Positions 40,405 through 52,226 of a DNA stretch of 64,000 nt are shown one piece after another. The position numbers and the translations under genes were made by a program. The notes under the pieces are model-generated. The model was not told the DNA's origin. It ran no database searches and saw only the letters and a program-made list of their open reading frames with translations. Where the stretch lies: assembly GCA_020740775.1 (NCBI GenBank), contig JAHEWK010000013.1, positions 1,116,001-1,180,000 on the forward strand, in the 5' to 3' direction. The stretch comes from Ilyonectria destructans (lineage: Eukaryota > Ascomycota > Sordariomycetes > Hypocreales > Nectriaceae). Position 1 is the stretch's first letter. Every line of letters begins with the position of its first letter.

Positions 40405-41916
40405 GGAAATTTGAGGGACACTGGGGGGACGTGAGGGACAATGAGGGACAGCCGACGTTGGCATCCGACAAGGAGACGGTTGTTTGCCTCGGGCTAGTCG
40501 TGCATGCGGAGTACATTTGTGTGGCAGCCATGGCGTCAAGTCCCCAATGTTATAGCAAGCTACGGTCTAATAAGGCAAGTTGCAAGCGCCAGCCATGTGG
40601 TAACAGTGAGGTTTGCCTGTTGATCAGTCTGACTGATGCTGACGGTTTGTGGGCACCCGGCCTGTTGCCGACTCCAACTGCCGCGGTTCTTGGCACAGAC
40701 CCCGAGGCGCCCACCACCAAATACGAACAGCATGATTGGGCCGCCCCGGACCAGGAAAAAAGGGTGCACGGCGGTTACCCCAGATTCGATGCAATCTGGG
40801 GTACAGGGGCGCCTAGCAAACTGGACTCCATTCTGGGGAAGCCTGGTCATGAGATTCAGATTCCAGCGTGATGCTGAGATCCGGATGTCCGGGGGAGATA
40901 TCGGGAGCCGACAGGCGGGTTGTGGCGCAGATATGGGGGAGCCTCAATATCAGTGGTGTTGGCCGGCGTCAGCCACATCTGGGACAGATTTGCACCTACT
41001 TCCGTAAACTTGGGGAAAGAGGCAAGCACCACCCAAGCGCCTGTGAAACAGCGTTGGGGTTCTTGCCGAGGAGGAGAACGAGGAGAACGAGGAGAACGCA
41101 CGTGGTGGAGAAGGTGGCTTATCTTTACGCTTGTTCTTATTCGAACCAACCATACCTCCTACCTCCATACCTCCATCCCCCCATCCTCAACCTCATCTTC
41201 CGTCGCCTAGTCTTTTCTTGTCTTGTTTCCCCGCATCGCGATTCAGGTTTAGTTCATCTCTCCCTATCTCGCAGTGGTCCATCGCCATCAACTCGCTCCG
41301 CCTGCTCCGCACGCAAGCACCCCTACAAGCGGCACCCTCACGGCCAAGCCATCGACTCATTCCTCCGACGCTGGCGCACCACACCCGTCCACACGCCCGA
41401 GTCAGCCAATCGCCGAGCCACGCCAATGGCGAGTCACACCTTTAAATGTTTCTTAACTCAAATTAACGGCCCGGGTTAAGCTCCCGCGTAAAGGCTGATC
41501 CGACTCGGGGCTCGAGCAGGGAAATGAAGCCACCGCTCTGGGATGTGGCAATCCTGCAATCCTGCAATCCTGGCTGTATTCGTACGCCGACCCCCATGGC
41601 ACGCGTACGTAGTACTGCAAACTGTGCCTGCGGGGAAGAAGCAGCACTTTCGCCGAGGCCAACAAGACCCAGTACGAAGCCCTGTCTAGCTCTATTGAGC
41701 CCTTGTCGAGCCCCATCATGCCCCGTCGTGACATCCCCCAATGCAACGTGAGGGGGGCAGATCGTGGCCAAGACCAGCGTTGCGGAGCAAGACCGAAAGC
41801 CGAATTTTGCTCAGACCGCGTTTGTATTTGAAGTCGATCCCCCCCGAGAAGATTTGCAACTCGACAAGCTCACCCTCCACACTCTACTCCCCTTGTCTGC
41901 TCAACTCTTTCTGATC
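40405..41916. other. Intergenic stretch with hairpin and short tandem repeat
   Basis: No gene supported. It contains a perfect 11-bp inverted repeat at 40776-40803, and about three units of the 9-mer gaggagaac at 41070-41098. A run of cctgcaat copies lies near 41556-41570. The right 500 bp is the promoter and leader of the MFS gene. Confidence 0.5.
40776..40803. repeat. Perfect 11-bp inverted repeat
   Basis: TACCCCAGATT (40776-40786) and AATCTGGGGTA (40793-40803) pair perfectly around a 6-nt loop. Position is about 370 bp downstream of the 5-alpha-reductase gene. Function unknown; a protein-binding palindrome or cruciform are both possible. Confidence 0.55.
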
Positions 41917-43582
41917 ATGGCCATCTCCGACAAGGAACAGGTTGATGACCGCTCCTCTGAGAGGGTCGAAGATGCTGGCCCAGGCACCATCCACGATGCC
42001 GCTGGCCATGGACATGCAGCCACTGACATGTTAGTACTGCTCAACCCGTCCCAAGACAATGCTGACCTGTTGCAGTTATGGCAACTCGACTGTCCAGTTC
42101 GATCCCGCTGCTGAGAGTAGGCTGAGGTGGAAGTTGGATCTGTACACGGTCCCAACTGTGGCCGTCCTCTATCTGTTTTGCTTCATCGATCGTGCCAACA
42201 TTGGTAAGTTCCCGAGCCTTCGCCCTGATCCACACTAACAACATAGGTAACGCACGCATCGCTGGCCTCGACGAGGACCTCAACTTGCAAGGCTACGACT
42301 ACAACAAGGTCCTCTCCGTCTTCTACATTTCATACATCCTCTTCGAGATTCCCGCCACCATCATGTGCAAGTGGATAGGCCCTGGCTGGTTCCTACCTGC
42401 CACCTCGCTCCTCTTCGGTGCCGCCAGTATCGCCACTGCCTTTGTTCATACTCAGTCCGCCATCTGCGGTGTCCGGTTTTTGCTGGGCATCTTCGAGGCT
42501 GGTATGCTTCCCGGCATTGCCTATTACCTGTCTCGATGGTATAAGCGTGCCGAATTAACATTCCGCCTATCACTGTACATGGTCATGGCCCCATTGGCTG
42601 GAGCCTTTGGTGGTCTCCTGGCTAGTGCCATCCTCAAGCTTGATCACTTTGGTAGCCTCCACAACTGGCGCATGATCTTTGCCATTGAGGGCATCGTCAC
42701 TGTCGGACTGAGCCTGGTTGCCTTTTTCTCTCTGACTGACCGTCCCGAAACTGCATGGTGGTTGACTCAGGAGGAAAAGGAGCTCTGCATTGCACGTGTC
42801 AAGTCGGAGCGTCTGGGTCAGACTGAAGTTGTCGACGGCATTGACCGCACCAAGCTGATCCGTGGCATGTCCAACCCTCTTGTCCTCCAAATCGCCGTCA
42901 TCTTCCTCTTCAACAACATCACCGTCCAGGGCCTTGCCTTTTTCCTACCCACCATTGTCGGCACAATCTACCCCGAGTACACCGTTGTCCAGAAGCAGCT
43001 GCACAGCGTGCCCCCCTATGCAGTCGGCGCCTTCTTCGCGGTTGCGTTCCCTGCCGTCAGTTGGTACTTGGACCGTCGCCAGATTCTCATCATCCTTACC
43101 GCGCCGATGGTCATGGTGGGCTATTCCATGTTCCTCGGGACAGATGATGCGAATGCCCGATATGCGGCGTGCTTCCTTATTGCCAGCACATGTACCGTTC
43201 TGGGAACGTTGACGAATGCCCACATCAGCGCCAACGTTGTTAGCGATACTGCGCGTAGTAGTGCCATTGGTCTGAATGTAAGTTGCCACCTCGCTCTACT
43301 GAATCAAGCTCACATTCGCAGGTCATGTTTGGTAACGTCGGTGGTCTCATCTCTACCTGGGCCTTCCCCGTGACCGATGCTCCCAAGTACCGCATCGGAA
43401 ACGGTCTTAACCTGGGATGTGCGACAGCGATTCTGGTTCTTAGCACCGCCGGGTACTTTTGGATGAACGCAGACAACAAGAAGCGAGATGGACGGAATGT
43501 GGAAGAAGAGTTGGCGGGAATGAGCCCAGAGGAGGCGCGAGAGCTTGATTGGAAGCACCCAGCCTTCAGGTGGCGACTTTAG
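41917..43582 (+). CDS. MFS transporter, anion:cation symporter type
   Basis: Plasma-membrane carrier of the major facilitator superfamily, related to fungal allantoate/organic-acid permeases (Dal5-like). Exons 41917-42029, 42076-42203, 42247-43277 and 43322-43582 give 510 aa. Seen: RLRWKLDLYTVPTVAVLYLF and CFIDRANIGNARIAGL, the signature start of this group, then RFLLGIFEAGMLPGIAYYLS and WYKRAELTFR between segments 4 and 5. Twelve membrane segments are predicted from hydrophobicity, with a long central loop around ARVKSERLGQTEVVDG. Substrate is unknown. Introns 46, 43 and 44 bp. Confidence 0.93.
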
Positions 43583-44408
43583 TTATGACGTGATGAGTCC
43601 ATATCTAGTCCTAGTTAACTACAGATGTTAACCTAGACCGTCCTGTTTATCCGACCCTTTAAGTTCTTCGTTGAGTTCATTCATGTCCATCAATGGCTCT
43701 CTGACCAATTTAGACAACTCCAGCCACAGCCCGAGCTGCTTCGAGTTGATGGGTGGGAAATCCTCCAAGTCCAGACTAGGTTTTAACTTGTATTGTTCAG
43801 CCTTGGCTCTGATTGTTCCTGGGTTGGTCTTGATCTTAGTACAAGTCTTAGTCTTCGCCTTAGGATTCATGGGAGGTGTGAGGACGGGTGTCTAGTTCCT
43901 GTCTTTTAGTGAGATGGCTTGTGGTTTAGTGGGCAAGATCGAGAACAGGCGCGTGAGTGAGGTGCAAGTGAGAAGTGAGTGAGATATGGCCGAGGCCGGC
44001 TTGCTGCAGCTGTCTCGTGCGTGCTGTCCATTTCTGTTTTCCATGGCTGCAGTTGGCACGGTGTATAGGGTACCGTAGTTTGGCAGTGACTGGTTTAACC
44101 GTGAGTCTCTGTTTGGAGAAGTAGAAATCTGTGCTCGTTGAACGTCAAAGCTGACTCTCAGGCTGTGCATAAAGAATGCTTGATCAACTAACAATGCATC
44201 CATTGTTGCATCCTAAGAATAGCCACCTTTGCTCCAGTCAGTCTGAACAAAGGCTATGTGTGAGTCTGGACTACACAAAGCTACAGTATATTTATTGACT
44301 TCACTCATTCAGTCACACTCACTTAAAAGTTTGAAGCAATATCGTTAATCACCAGCTTCTTTTTAGTGATTCAAATCTGCAAGTTCTACAACCCCTTCAA
44401 AATACGCA
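43583..44408. other. Intergenic stretch; possible small ORF
   Basis: A minus-strand frame at 43870-43628 encodes 80 aa that read plausibly (LEDFPPINSKQLGLWLELSK), but it has no family I know and no splice partner, so I do not call it a gene. The remainder is promoter of the next gene. Confidence 0.35.
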
Positions 44409-45023
44409 ATGTCATCTTGCACACCACCAAAACCCTTATCCTGGAAGTGGAAATGCCACTCCTGCGGCCGTACTTATAGGATCGCCGTCACCCGTCGCTG
44501 CCTGCGTTGCTCCCATCGCAGCTGCGTCGGCAAGACACCCACAAAGGCGACCAAATATCGCGTCTGCCGCGCCGAGTTCGACTACGCCGTCTGGGCCTCC
44601 ATCGGGGAGTTGCGACGCAATCGCGAGGGTTGCTCCTCCAACATTGCTGCAGGGAGGCAAGGAAGCAACCAGTCGAAACTGGAGATTGAAGAAGCGCGGA
44701 TGAAGCGCCTTATCGACGGCACGCATGACTGCTCGAGAGACTGCGACTACCCAAGCCAATGCTACCACGTGCGATACCCCGACATGTCCCAGGCTGAAGC
44801 ATCGCGGATCGAGTCACTAACCACAGAAAAAGTCGACCATGAAGTCTGCCTGACCGACGAGGCGGCGCCCTACGAGACGACCGAAGCGAAGGAGCGGTTT
44901 CTGACGAGCTGCGAGTCGAGCGATAGTGACGACGGCTCAGATGAAGAGATCGACCGGAGAGGGGAGCTGGAGGACTTGGCTGAGCTTGTGCGGAGGGGGG
45001 ATAGCTTCTTGGGAGATTCGTAG
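44409..45023 (+). CDS. Cys-rich hypothetical protein
   Basis: Single exon, 204 aa. The N-terminal third carries paired cysteines in a zinc-ribbon-like pattern: WKCHSCGRTY, then RRCLRCSHRSC, and a later VCRAEF. A second set, HDCSRDCDYPSQCYH, lies near residue 105. The C-terminus is acidic (SCESSDSDDGSDEEIDRR). Related proteins are common in ascomycetes without an assigned function. A nuclear or nucleic-acid role is possible from the pattern but is only an inference. Convergent with the H2A.Z gene. Confidence 0.7.
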   Translation: MSSCTPPKPLSWKWKCHSCGRTYRIAVTRRCLRCSHRSCVGKTPTKATKYRVCRAEFDYAVWASIGELRRNREGCSSNIAAGRQGSNQSKLEIEEARMKRLIDGTHDCSRDCDYPSQCYHVRYPDMSQAEASRIESLTTEKVDHEVCLTDEAAPYETTEAKERFLTSCESSDSDDGSDEEIDRRGELEDLAELVRRGDSFLGDS

Positions 45024-45409
45024 CTCAACTACTGGACTGATGCAATAGCGTGCATCTCGACATCTAGACTGAATAAACAACATCAAGCACGATGACGATG
45101 TGACTGAAAACCTGACAAACCAGGAACTCGTATTCTCCGCGTCTACCCAAGTCCATCAGCAACGGTTCGGTTCACCCAGAACCCAAAGCAAACACGATTG
45201 TTGTACACCGCTCGCAGCGGGCGCCGCAGGAGGCCTGACTGCGACATCTCGACGCCGTTCGTGCCTCCAAAGCTCCTCGGCTATCCAAGCCTCGTGGACG
45301 TCCGCCCAGCTGAAGACGCCTCCTCATAACGAAACAAAGCATTCCTGCATTACCGACCCAAAACCAGCACCCGACAGAAACAGAAAGCAGATAAACCTGA
45401 CTCGTCCAA
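45024..45409. other. Convergent 3' region
   Basis: 3' flanks of the Cys-rich gene and of H2A.Z; no gene. Confidence 0.5.
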
Positions 45410-46207
45410 TCAACCCTCCAGAGCCTTGGCCTTCTTCTTCTGCTCAACCTTGAGCAACAGAGCACGGTTGATGTGTGGCAGCACACCACCATGTGCAATT
45501 GTCGCGCGGATCAGGGTATCGAGTTCTTCATCACCACGAATGGCGAGCTGAAGGTGGCGAGGGGTGATACGCTTGACCTTGAGGTCCTTGGCGGCGTTCT
45601 AGAGATTGTTAGCATGGACTTGACGTATTCCTGACGGAGGACTTACTCCTGCCAACTCGAGAACTTCGGCGGTCAGATATTCGAGCACCGCAGTCACGTA
45701 CACGGCGGCCTTGGCGCCCACGCGCATCTTGTTCTGGGTGTTTTGCTTGAGGAAACGCTTGACACGACCGCAAGGGAACTATAACGCAGGGATTAGTGAA
45801 AATTCGGCAGCCAGTTGCGATGGCACCGCATTGGCTTTCGCGCATCTCGTCCCGCATCATCCGCACGCGCATGTCGCCAAGCATCCGTATCGTCGAAACG
45901 AATCGCAGAGTCGAAAGGACGATGATAGCCCCTCGAAAAAGGCGCGCTGTCGTCAAAGAAGAGGTTTTCGTCGTGCGGGGATGGTTTGACGCGTCGGGCA
46001 TCGAGCAATCGTCGAGGAATGCGAGGGATGTGGGCTTGGATGCGGGACTTGGGATGCGCAAAGGCAATAAGCTCTGCGGGCCGTTTGAAGTTAACTAACC
46101 TGAAGGCCAGCTCGTGCAGAGTGGCTCTGTTGCTTCTTGGGTCCCTCTACGCTCGTCTTCCCACCAGAGCTCTTTCCGCCCGAGGACTTGCCCTTTCCGC
46201 CAGCCAT
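45410..46207 (-). CDS. htz1: Histone H2A.Z
   Basis: Histone variant placed by SWR1 at promoters. Exons 46207-46100, 45778-45647 and 45598-45410 give 142 aa. The protein starts [20 protein letters not shown], then [20 protein letters not shown], and has the H2A fold with [20 protein letters not shown] and [18 protein letters not shown]2A.Z-specific features are visible: [16 protein letters not shown] in the docking region, and the short tail KKKAKALEG with no SQ motif. The first intron (46099-45779) is 321 bp, several times longer than any other intron in the window, and the second 48 bp. Confidence 0.96.
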
Positions 46208-47583
46208 TGTTTACGGAGTCGCGAGGTAAAAAATGGTAGGATAGAGTTGAGTGCGGATAACGGCGATGAAAAAATGCGGATTCGAACGCGGCGGTAACGT
46301 CGGTGTCGGTCGGCGGATGGCGATGTTTGATGCTGTTGAAGTTGGTGTTGATGTGGGAGTGGGACGTGGGATGGGATCGATTTGGTGGCAGAAATTTAGC
46401 GGAAGGCTAGAGTCATGTTGTTGTTCTCAGGCGCTGAGGTAGGCAGCTACCCCCCAGTGAACTCGCGGGCGCCTGCTGATTTCTGTTGACAAACTCTTGG
46501 CTAGGCTGCGGCGGCCGAAGTAAACCCGAGACGCACTTTGGTGGCCACCACCAAGGCTGAAGGCTGACGATATCGCGACCACGGCAACTTTGCCTCGGAG
46601 GGTCTGGGAGTGACAGAAAATAAGAGAGAGAGTAAAAAAGGGTCGCCGATTCGAAAGAGACTTCTTCCGTGTTCCCCGGCGCCGTGATGGCGGAGATGTC
46701 ATGATGCGCTTACCTGACGTTGGCTGCTGCTTGCTGGCAGTGTGCGACTGTTGGCCGCACGTCCACGTTGTGCTTCTCCTTAGAAAAGGCATACTTGCAG
46801 GAATCAAGGACAGCAGAGGCATACTTTCCTCAGGCTGCTGCGGCTGCTCCTCGTCTTGTGGGAGGTATCGACGCCATATCGACGCTGGCCAAGGTGTCGT
46901 TGTCGGCGACAGTCGAAACCAAGGCTGGAGATGGATGGTGTCCCGCTGTGGCTGTGGTGGCGGATGCGGCTGCAGTTAGCCGAGCATTTGCCATGAGGCT
47001 TGGTGCCTTGCCGTGTGCCACCATTGTCTTGTTTGCTTCGTTTAATGTCCAATGGACATCTGGTTTCAAGCAAATGGACAGGATAACTGTCTCAAATTGA
47101 TTTCCTTAGTCTCCCATTTGTTGTCATGACAGTGATTCTTAGCCGGCATTCGGAAGTAGTGTACATGATTTCAACTTGAATCATTGCAGGTAAAGACCAA
47201 GGTTGGACCTAGGAATGCACTAATCTCACTCGCACAAGTGCGAGGCCGAGACCGAGACCTCGTCTTTGTCAGCTTACCAGAACGGATGTCGCGCGTTTGT
47301 GAATCCCAGTCATGGTGACCCACTGTGCGACAGCTCGGACGCCGAACGGACGAATTTGGGACGGATTCGATTTGACGGTTCAACATGAATGGCTACCATT
47401 TGTAAGTTCTCACGGACTTTGGATAAAACGGATGAAGACACGGAAGATTGGAGCGAACGGTAATGTATTTAAGGTGGATATTTGCTCGATGAATTTATTG
47501 AATGGAATCACCCAACTCATCACTACTACTTACTACCCAACTTACTCAAGTACATCCATCAGGACCCACGGTATGTATTCAAT
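46208..47583. other. Intergenic stretch upstream of H2A.Z
   Basis: H2A.Z promoter on the left. A frame at 46720-47100 is open but Ala-rich and resembles no family. No gene or repeat is supported. Confidence 0.45.
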
Positions 47584-48483
47584 ATGGCTCCTCAGGGTCG
47601 AAAGATTGTCATAGTTGGCGGTACTGGTACAGTGGGATTAGTTATCCTTCCAGCCCTCCTGTCAAGGAACATCCACACCATCACTGCCATCAGCCGTGGT
47701 GACTCCACGGCTACGTTTCCTGCTGCCTGCATCGCAAAGAAAGGCTCCTAGCATAACGCAAACTTTCTACTATCCGCTCTTCAAGATCAGGACATCCTGC
47801 CGACACAGTTTGGTCGCCTCGCCATGGATACCCAAGACGTCCTCATCCGAGCCGTGGTCAAGACCGGTGTCAAGTACATTCTGCCCACGGAGTTTGGTAG
47901 TCAAAGAGCAGCCCCCTCTATGAGGCAAGGCGGAGCGCCGAAAGCTCGTTGAGGAGCTTGGGGGTAGTTGGATCGCCGTCGTCAACAACCCCTGGTTCGA
48001 CTGGTCCATGGGTCAGGGACTCTGGGGTATCGACATCAAGGCTCGCAAGGCGACCCTATACAGTGGAGGCAACACCAAGGCCAACACATCTACCTTGCAA
48101 GGAGTAGGCGAGGCAGTCGCCGAGTTGCTTAGTCTGGCTGAAGAGGAGCTGGTGGCATACAAGAACAAGGCGTTTACGTTAGCTCATTCTACATCACCCA
48201 ACGGGAGATGCTGGAGAGCGTGCAGAGAGTGACTGGCACGACGGACAAAGACTGGGTCATCGAGGACAAGGAGATTGCCGAGGTGGTCAAGGAGAGTGAC
48301 GAGGAACTGAAAAAGGGAAACATGATGGCCATGATACCCAAGCTCTACTCGGCCCACTTCAGAGAGGGCTACGGTGGGGACTTTAACCACAAGGTCGATT
48401 TGGACAGGTTTAGTCTTGTAAAGGAAGACATTGACACCGTCATCCAAGGTTTATCGCATCGGGATCTTCTTAGAGGGATTTGA
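47584..48483 (+). pseudogene. NmrA-type/isoflavone-reductase-like pseudogene
   Basis: An atypical SDR of the NmrA-like group, broken at three points. It starts MAPQGRKIVIVGGTGTVG, with the NAD(P) motif GGTGTVG, then meets TAG at 47749-47751 where the family usually has Tyr (KGSY). The same frame resumes with NFLLSALQDQD and VKTGVKYILPTEFGS. Around 47897-47925 the frame shifts and about a dozen residues are missing, before ERRKLVEELGGSWIAVVNN, WFDWSMGQGLWGIDIK and RKATLYSGGNTKANTSTL. At about 48177 one base is lost, and the last part YVSSFYITQREMLESVQR to FREGYGGDFNHKVD is back in the first frame. Otherwise well conserved, so the loss looks recent. Confidence 0.85.
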
Positions 48484-51400
48484 TGCAGTATGAAGGATAA
48501 ACTTGAATAAGACTTACTTTGTTTGCGCTGATCTTCGAACAAAGACTTGCACTCACTAGAGACTTACAACTGTGCCAGAACTTTGAAAAACTGGCCGCAA
48601 TAACCGTCAAACTGTGGAGACGACAAGTAGAAGCCTCATAAGAACCCCACGCACTGTCATAGACGTCATCAAGAAAGCAGCGCCTGACAGCTTGTAGCGG
48701 TAATGGTGTGGTTGGACAAGGTCAGCTGGCAACGTCGCTTGACGAGCCCTGAAATCTCATCGCCCTGATCTTCAGTGCAGCGAGCCGGCTTGCATGATGC
48801 AGTGGCACTGCAAGCGGGTATGACAATCAAGCTGACAACGGGAGCGTTCCGTCCATCTACCCGCTCGTCGTGGCGGAGTCTGGGGCGATGGGCGTAAATC
48901 TGCGTGGCAAATTTCGATCTAACTGGAGCTGAACCGAGTCCATGTTGGTGGTTCCTGAGCTGCAGGTTGAGTGTGGGCTGTTTATTTCGAGTGGGTGTAT
49001 GCAGTCGCATGACCCTTTTTGCAGCCAAGCTGGCAGACACGTGCGCTCGCGATTGCCACAGGGGAGGCAGCCTGTCAGCGACGTGGACAGTTTCTGTCGC
49101 GTCTGCACGCCTACTGCGTAATAGCTATCCGCGGAGGCAAGCCGGTCGACGCTGGGCAGCTGGGAATGGAGCCTTAGGCTTTGTAGTTCAGGGGCTCGTT
49201 GTTGACTGTGGAGAGGCCGCGTGACTTGAGCCGCCATCTCCGGGGGATGACTCTTGGAGATTGAACTTGGGACTATGAGGCGAAATAGGCGGCGCTAGTG
49301 GCCTTCTCGAATTTGATGGACGACGGGTGAGGCGAGGGAAAGGAGAAAGGAGAAGGGGGGGCCTTGCAAGTTGACGGCCGCCAGAGTGGTGATGGTGGTG
49401 GGTGACTGGTGGCTTTGGACCTGGGGCACAGTGCGATCCGCTCGGCTGGGATGCCACGAGATTGGAGGCGGAAGCCGGGAGAGTTCCCAGAGCCGATCAA
49501 GAGGCAAAGGTCAAGGGTCGGATATCCCAGTTGAATGGCTGCTGGCTATTGATAGCTTCTTGGTAGAATCTCGTCTTGTCCCGTGTATGGCCCTGGATGG
49601 GCCGAACGGATCCAGCCAGGACGGACCCGAGACTCAGCGGACGGACAATTTTAGGTGGCCTGGGGTGGCCTCTCAGGCTCTCAGCAGGCCCTGAAGCCAA
49701 GACCCCTGAGAACGGGTGGGTTGGGATGACCCTGGCTGGTTGTCGCGGCGGCGAGATTTTGGTTCGTAGAAGAGGGTCAAATCTGGATGAGACGTTTGGA
49801 AATAGGGGCCACTTGGGCGAGACTTTTGGAGGCGATGACGAGCATGGCATACGACGGCGTGCCGCGTCTCCACGGTGATGGTAATCGACTGGTGTCCGAC
49901 GGGCCGCTCTGACTGACAGAAGCTTACTCACCAGTGTGCAGGCACGCCGTTGAGTCTATATGTAATCGTCGGGAATGCTACAGGTATTGCATCGGAATGC
50001 GGATGGAGCCTGGAGAAAGTGCCGCGGCCGGATCTGTGCTTCGTCTACACGTGGCTCCCATAACAACCTATATTATGCTCTGTCGATTGATTTCATTCGA
50101 CTTGCCGGCCGCGGCTCGACTTGGCAGGGAGACAACGAGCCGAGGAGATTCGAGCGACGCCATCGACACCGTGGACAAGCTTCTCCAAGACAAAGCAAAG
50201 ACAACATGGAGCTTGCGCACGACGGTAGATTGCCTCGCGAGGGGCCTGGAATAATAGAGCTGGTCACCACTGGATTACCACCGGCCTCCGCCGCAGCCAC
50301 CGGTCACCACTGGGTCACCCTTGTGCTGGTTAGCATCCAGGGCCCAGAGGAGGCATTTCGCCAAAGAGGGATGAGAGGGGGATGAGGCGAAGAGACAGCG
50401 AATTAATTTGGGTCTTTCCTCTTGGACACTTGGGTCCGGAGTTATTAATTCAAACGGTTAATGAATTAGTAACGGCCTCAGACTTGAGCTGTCATGACTC
50501 TGATGAAATGGTGTTTCAGAGACGGAGCATTGCACTGGAGATGGATGACCTGGCAGAGACATGCGGAACGCATCTAGCCGGGCAGCAGACTACCGTGGCA
50601 ACATGTATGAGAAGCAGTTCGTCCAGGACCAGCGCAGCAAGTACAGCAGAATCTTAGTGACAGCCAACATCTACGTCGTTGGTGACAGATGCATGCATGC
50701 AGTTCCTTTCTTGGGCTCTTTTGCGCCGGATTGGACACAGCATTCAAGACTGGCCCCAGACACTGCACAACAATAAGCACAACATAACACACAGACTGTC
50801 ACTCGCTCTGCATTCATTCACTCACTCACAAACCAACCCACCGCCCATCTCATCCACTCCACCCGTCCGGCCCACCAGCAGCTAGCCAGTAGCCAACCAG
50901 TGCGTTCGGACCAGGGCTCACACTGTGGGGCGCTGCCACTGAGGCCGTCTCCGGGGGAGCCTGGAAGTTTGTCACCCCAGGAGCTAGCTGTCTACTCAGC
51001 AGTCGACATCACGCGGGCCTGCCGTCCGGTCGCCTCTGTGACTGCATCTGTGACGGCCTGCGTCTGTGACTGCGCCTGTCCAGCAAATGGCGTGGCGCGC
51101 GGGCATGCCGTCGACGCATCCCACGGGCTGGAATGAACTGCATCTGCCCGCATCCGCGCATCTCCCAGTGTCATGGCTGACGGGGAGCAATCCATCTCCA
51201 CAGGGGCGGGTAGCGTGCTTGCGGCTGCCCTGGTGGACCGGAGACCCACTGCCAGCCCGCCAGGCCAGGGCTCAGAGCTGGGAGCCGGCGCACGCTGTAG
51301 GGAGCAGGGGTTACAGTCTTTAGTGTTCTACACACTGTACAGCCCCCCCGTCGCCCCGTCCCAAGGAAAAAAACCTCCCCGTCCCAGTCCCCAAAGGGCG

Positions 51401-52226
51401 GTTGATTTTATTATTTCCCACCACGGGAACCACTCTTCCCACTGTCTTGCCGTCCAGTCCTGTTACCGTCACCTCCCCAACCACACACCACACGGCTCCC
51501 CCCCGTATCCCCTTCCTCCCCGTTGCCCGTTCCAGATCATCGCCGACTTTTGCTGAGGACATCTCTTCTCCTTTTCTTCTCCCTCTTCCTTCTTCTCCTT
51601 CTCGCCTCTCGCCTCTCGCCTCACCTTCTCTCCTCTCCCTTCGTCGTCGCCGCTCCTACGACGCCCGCCACCTCACGACACGGCACGAAACGAGACGATT
51701 CCTTCGAGGAAGAAGCCACCGCCCCTTTTGCACCTCTCCCTTCCGTAGTGGTCCGTCACGGCTTCGACTCCGGATCTACACACGCAGGTACAAGGCGACC
51801 AACTCGGCCACCTAACCTGACGCTCTGACTCCTGCTCCGCTACGCTTGCAAACTCGGCCTCCTTCATTGTGTCGGTCGTCTGCACCCGTCGCCACTCGGC
51901 TAGTTGTCGGAATCGACTTCTCTGCTTTCGTTGGCTAAAGCTCTGCTTTGCCTGTGCCAATCGTCCGCTAGTCACGATCGACCCTCGTTTGGATCCTAGG
52001 ACCCCCTGAATTCACGAAGGATTCATTTATATTAGGCAACACTGCCCCGTCATCCGGCTGCGTTGTTGTTTACCGCACAGCTGTGATATCCTGTCGGTCG
52101 ATTGATGCTGCGATACTGAACACCGCGCATCACAACGAGTTACTACCATCACGGCCTCCTAGATATCCAGTACAGGCTGCTGGGTAACGTCAGCAGTCAC
52201 TTGCCACACTGGATTCCCTCGCGACA
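48484..52226. other. 3.7-kb gene-free stretch
   Basis: No gene with family support on either strand. Features seen: the word GGTCACCACTGG twice (about 50259 and 50302); imperfect repeats of tctgtgactgc around 51035-51075; and a strongly pyrimidine-rich tract from about 51340 to 51740, including (CTCGCCT)3 near 51601. The right part is probably the promoter and a long leader of the RRM/R3H gene. Confidence 0.5.

Noticed and set aside
41070..41098. gaggagaac tandem as a possible CRISPR-like or satellite array
   Set aside because: Only about three short perfect units without spacers; an ordinary microsatellite.
43628..43870. 80-aa minus-strand open frame
   Set aside because: Readable but without a family, a start context or coding bias clearly above background; noted in the gap entry only.
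45779..46099. snoRNA inside the H2A.Z intron
   Set aside because: A C-box-like word exists but no convincing D box and no terminal stem.
46720..47100. Plus-strand Ala-rich open frame upstream of H2A.Z
   Set aside because: No family likeness, no promoter or splice context, and overlapping open frames on the other strand have equal claim.
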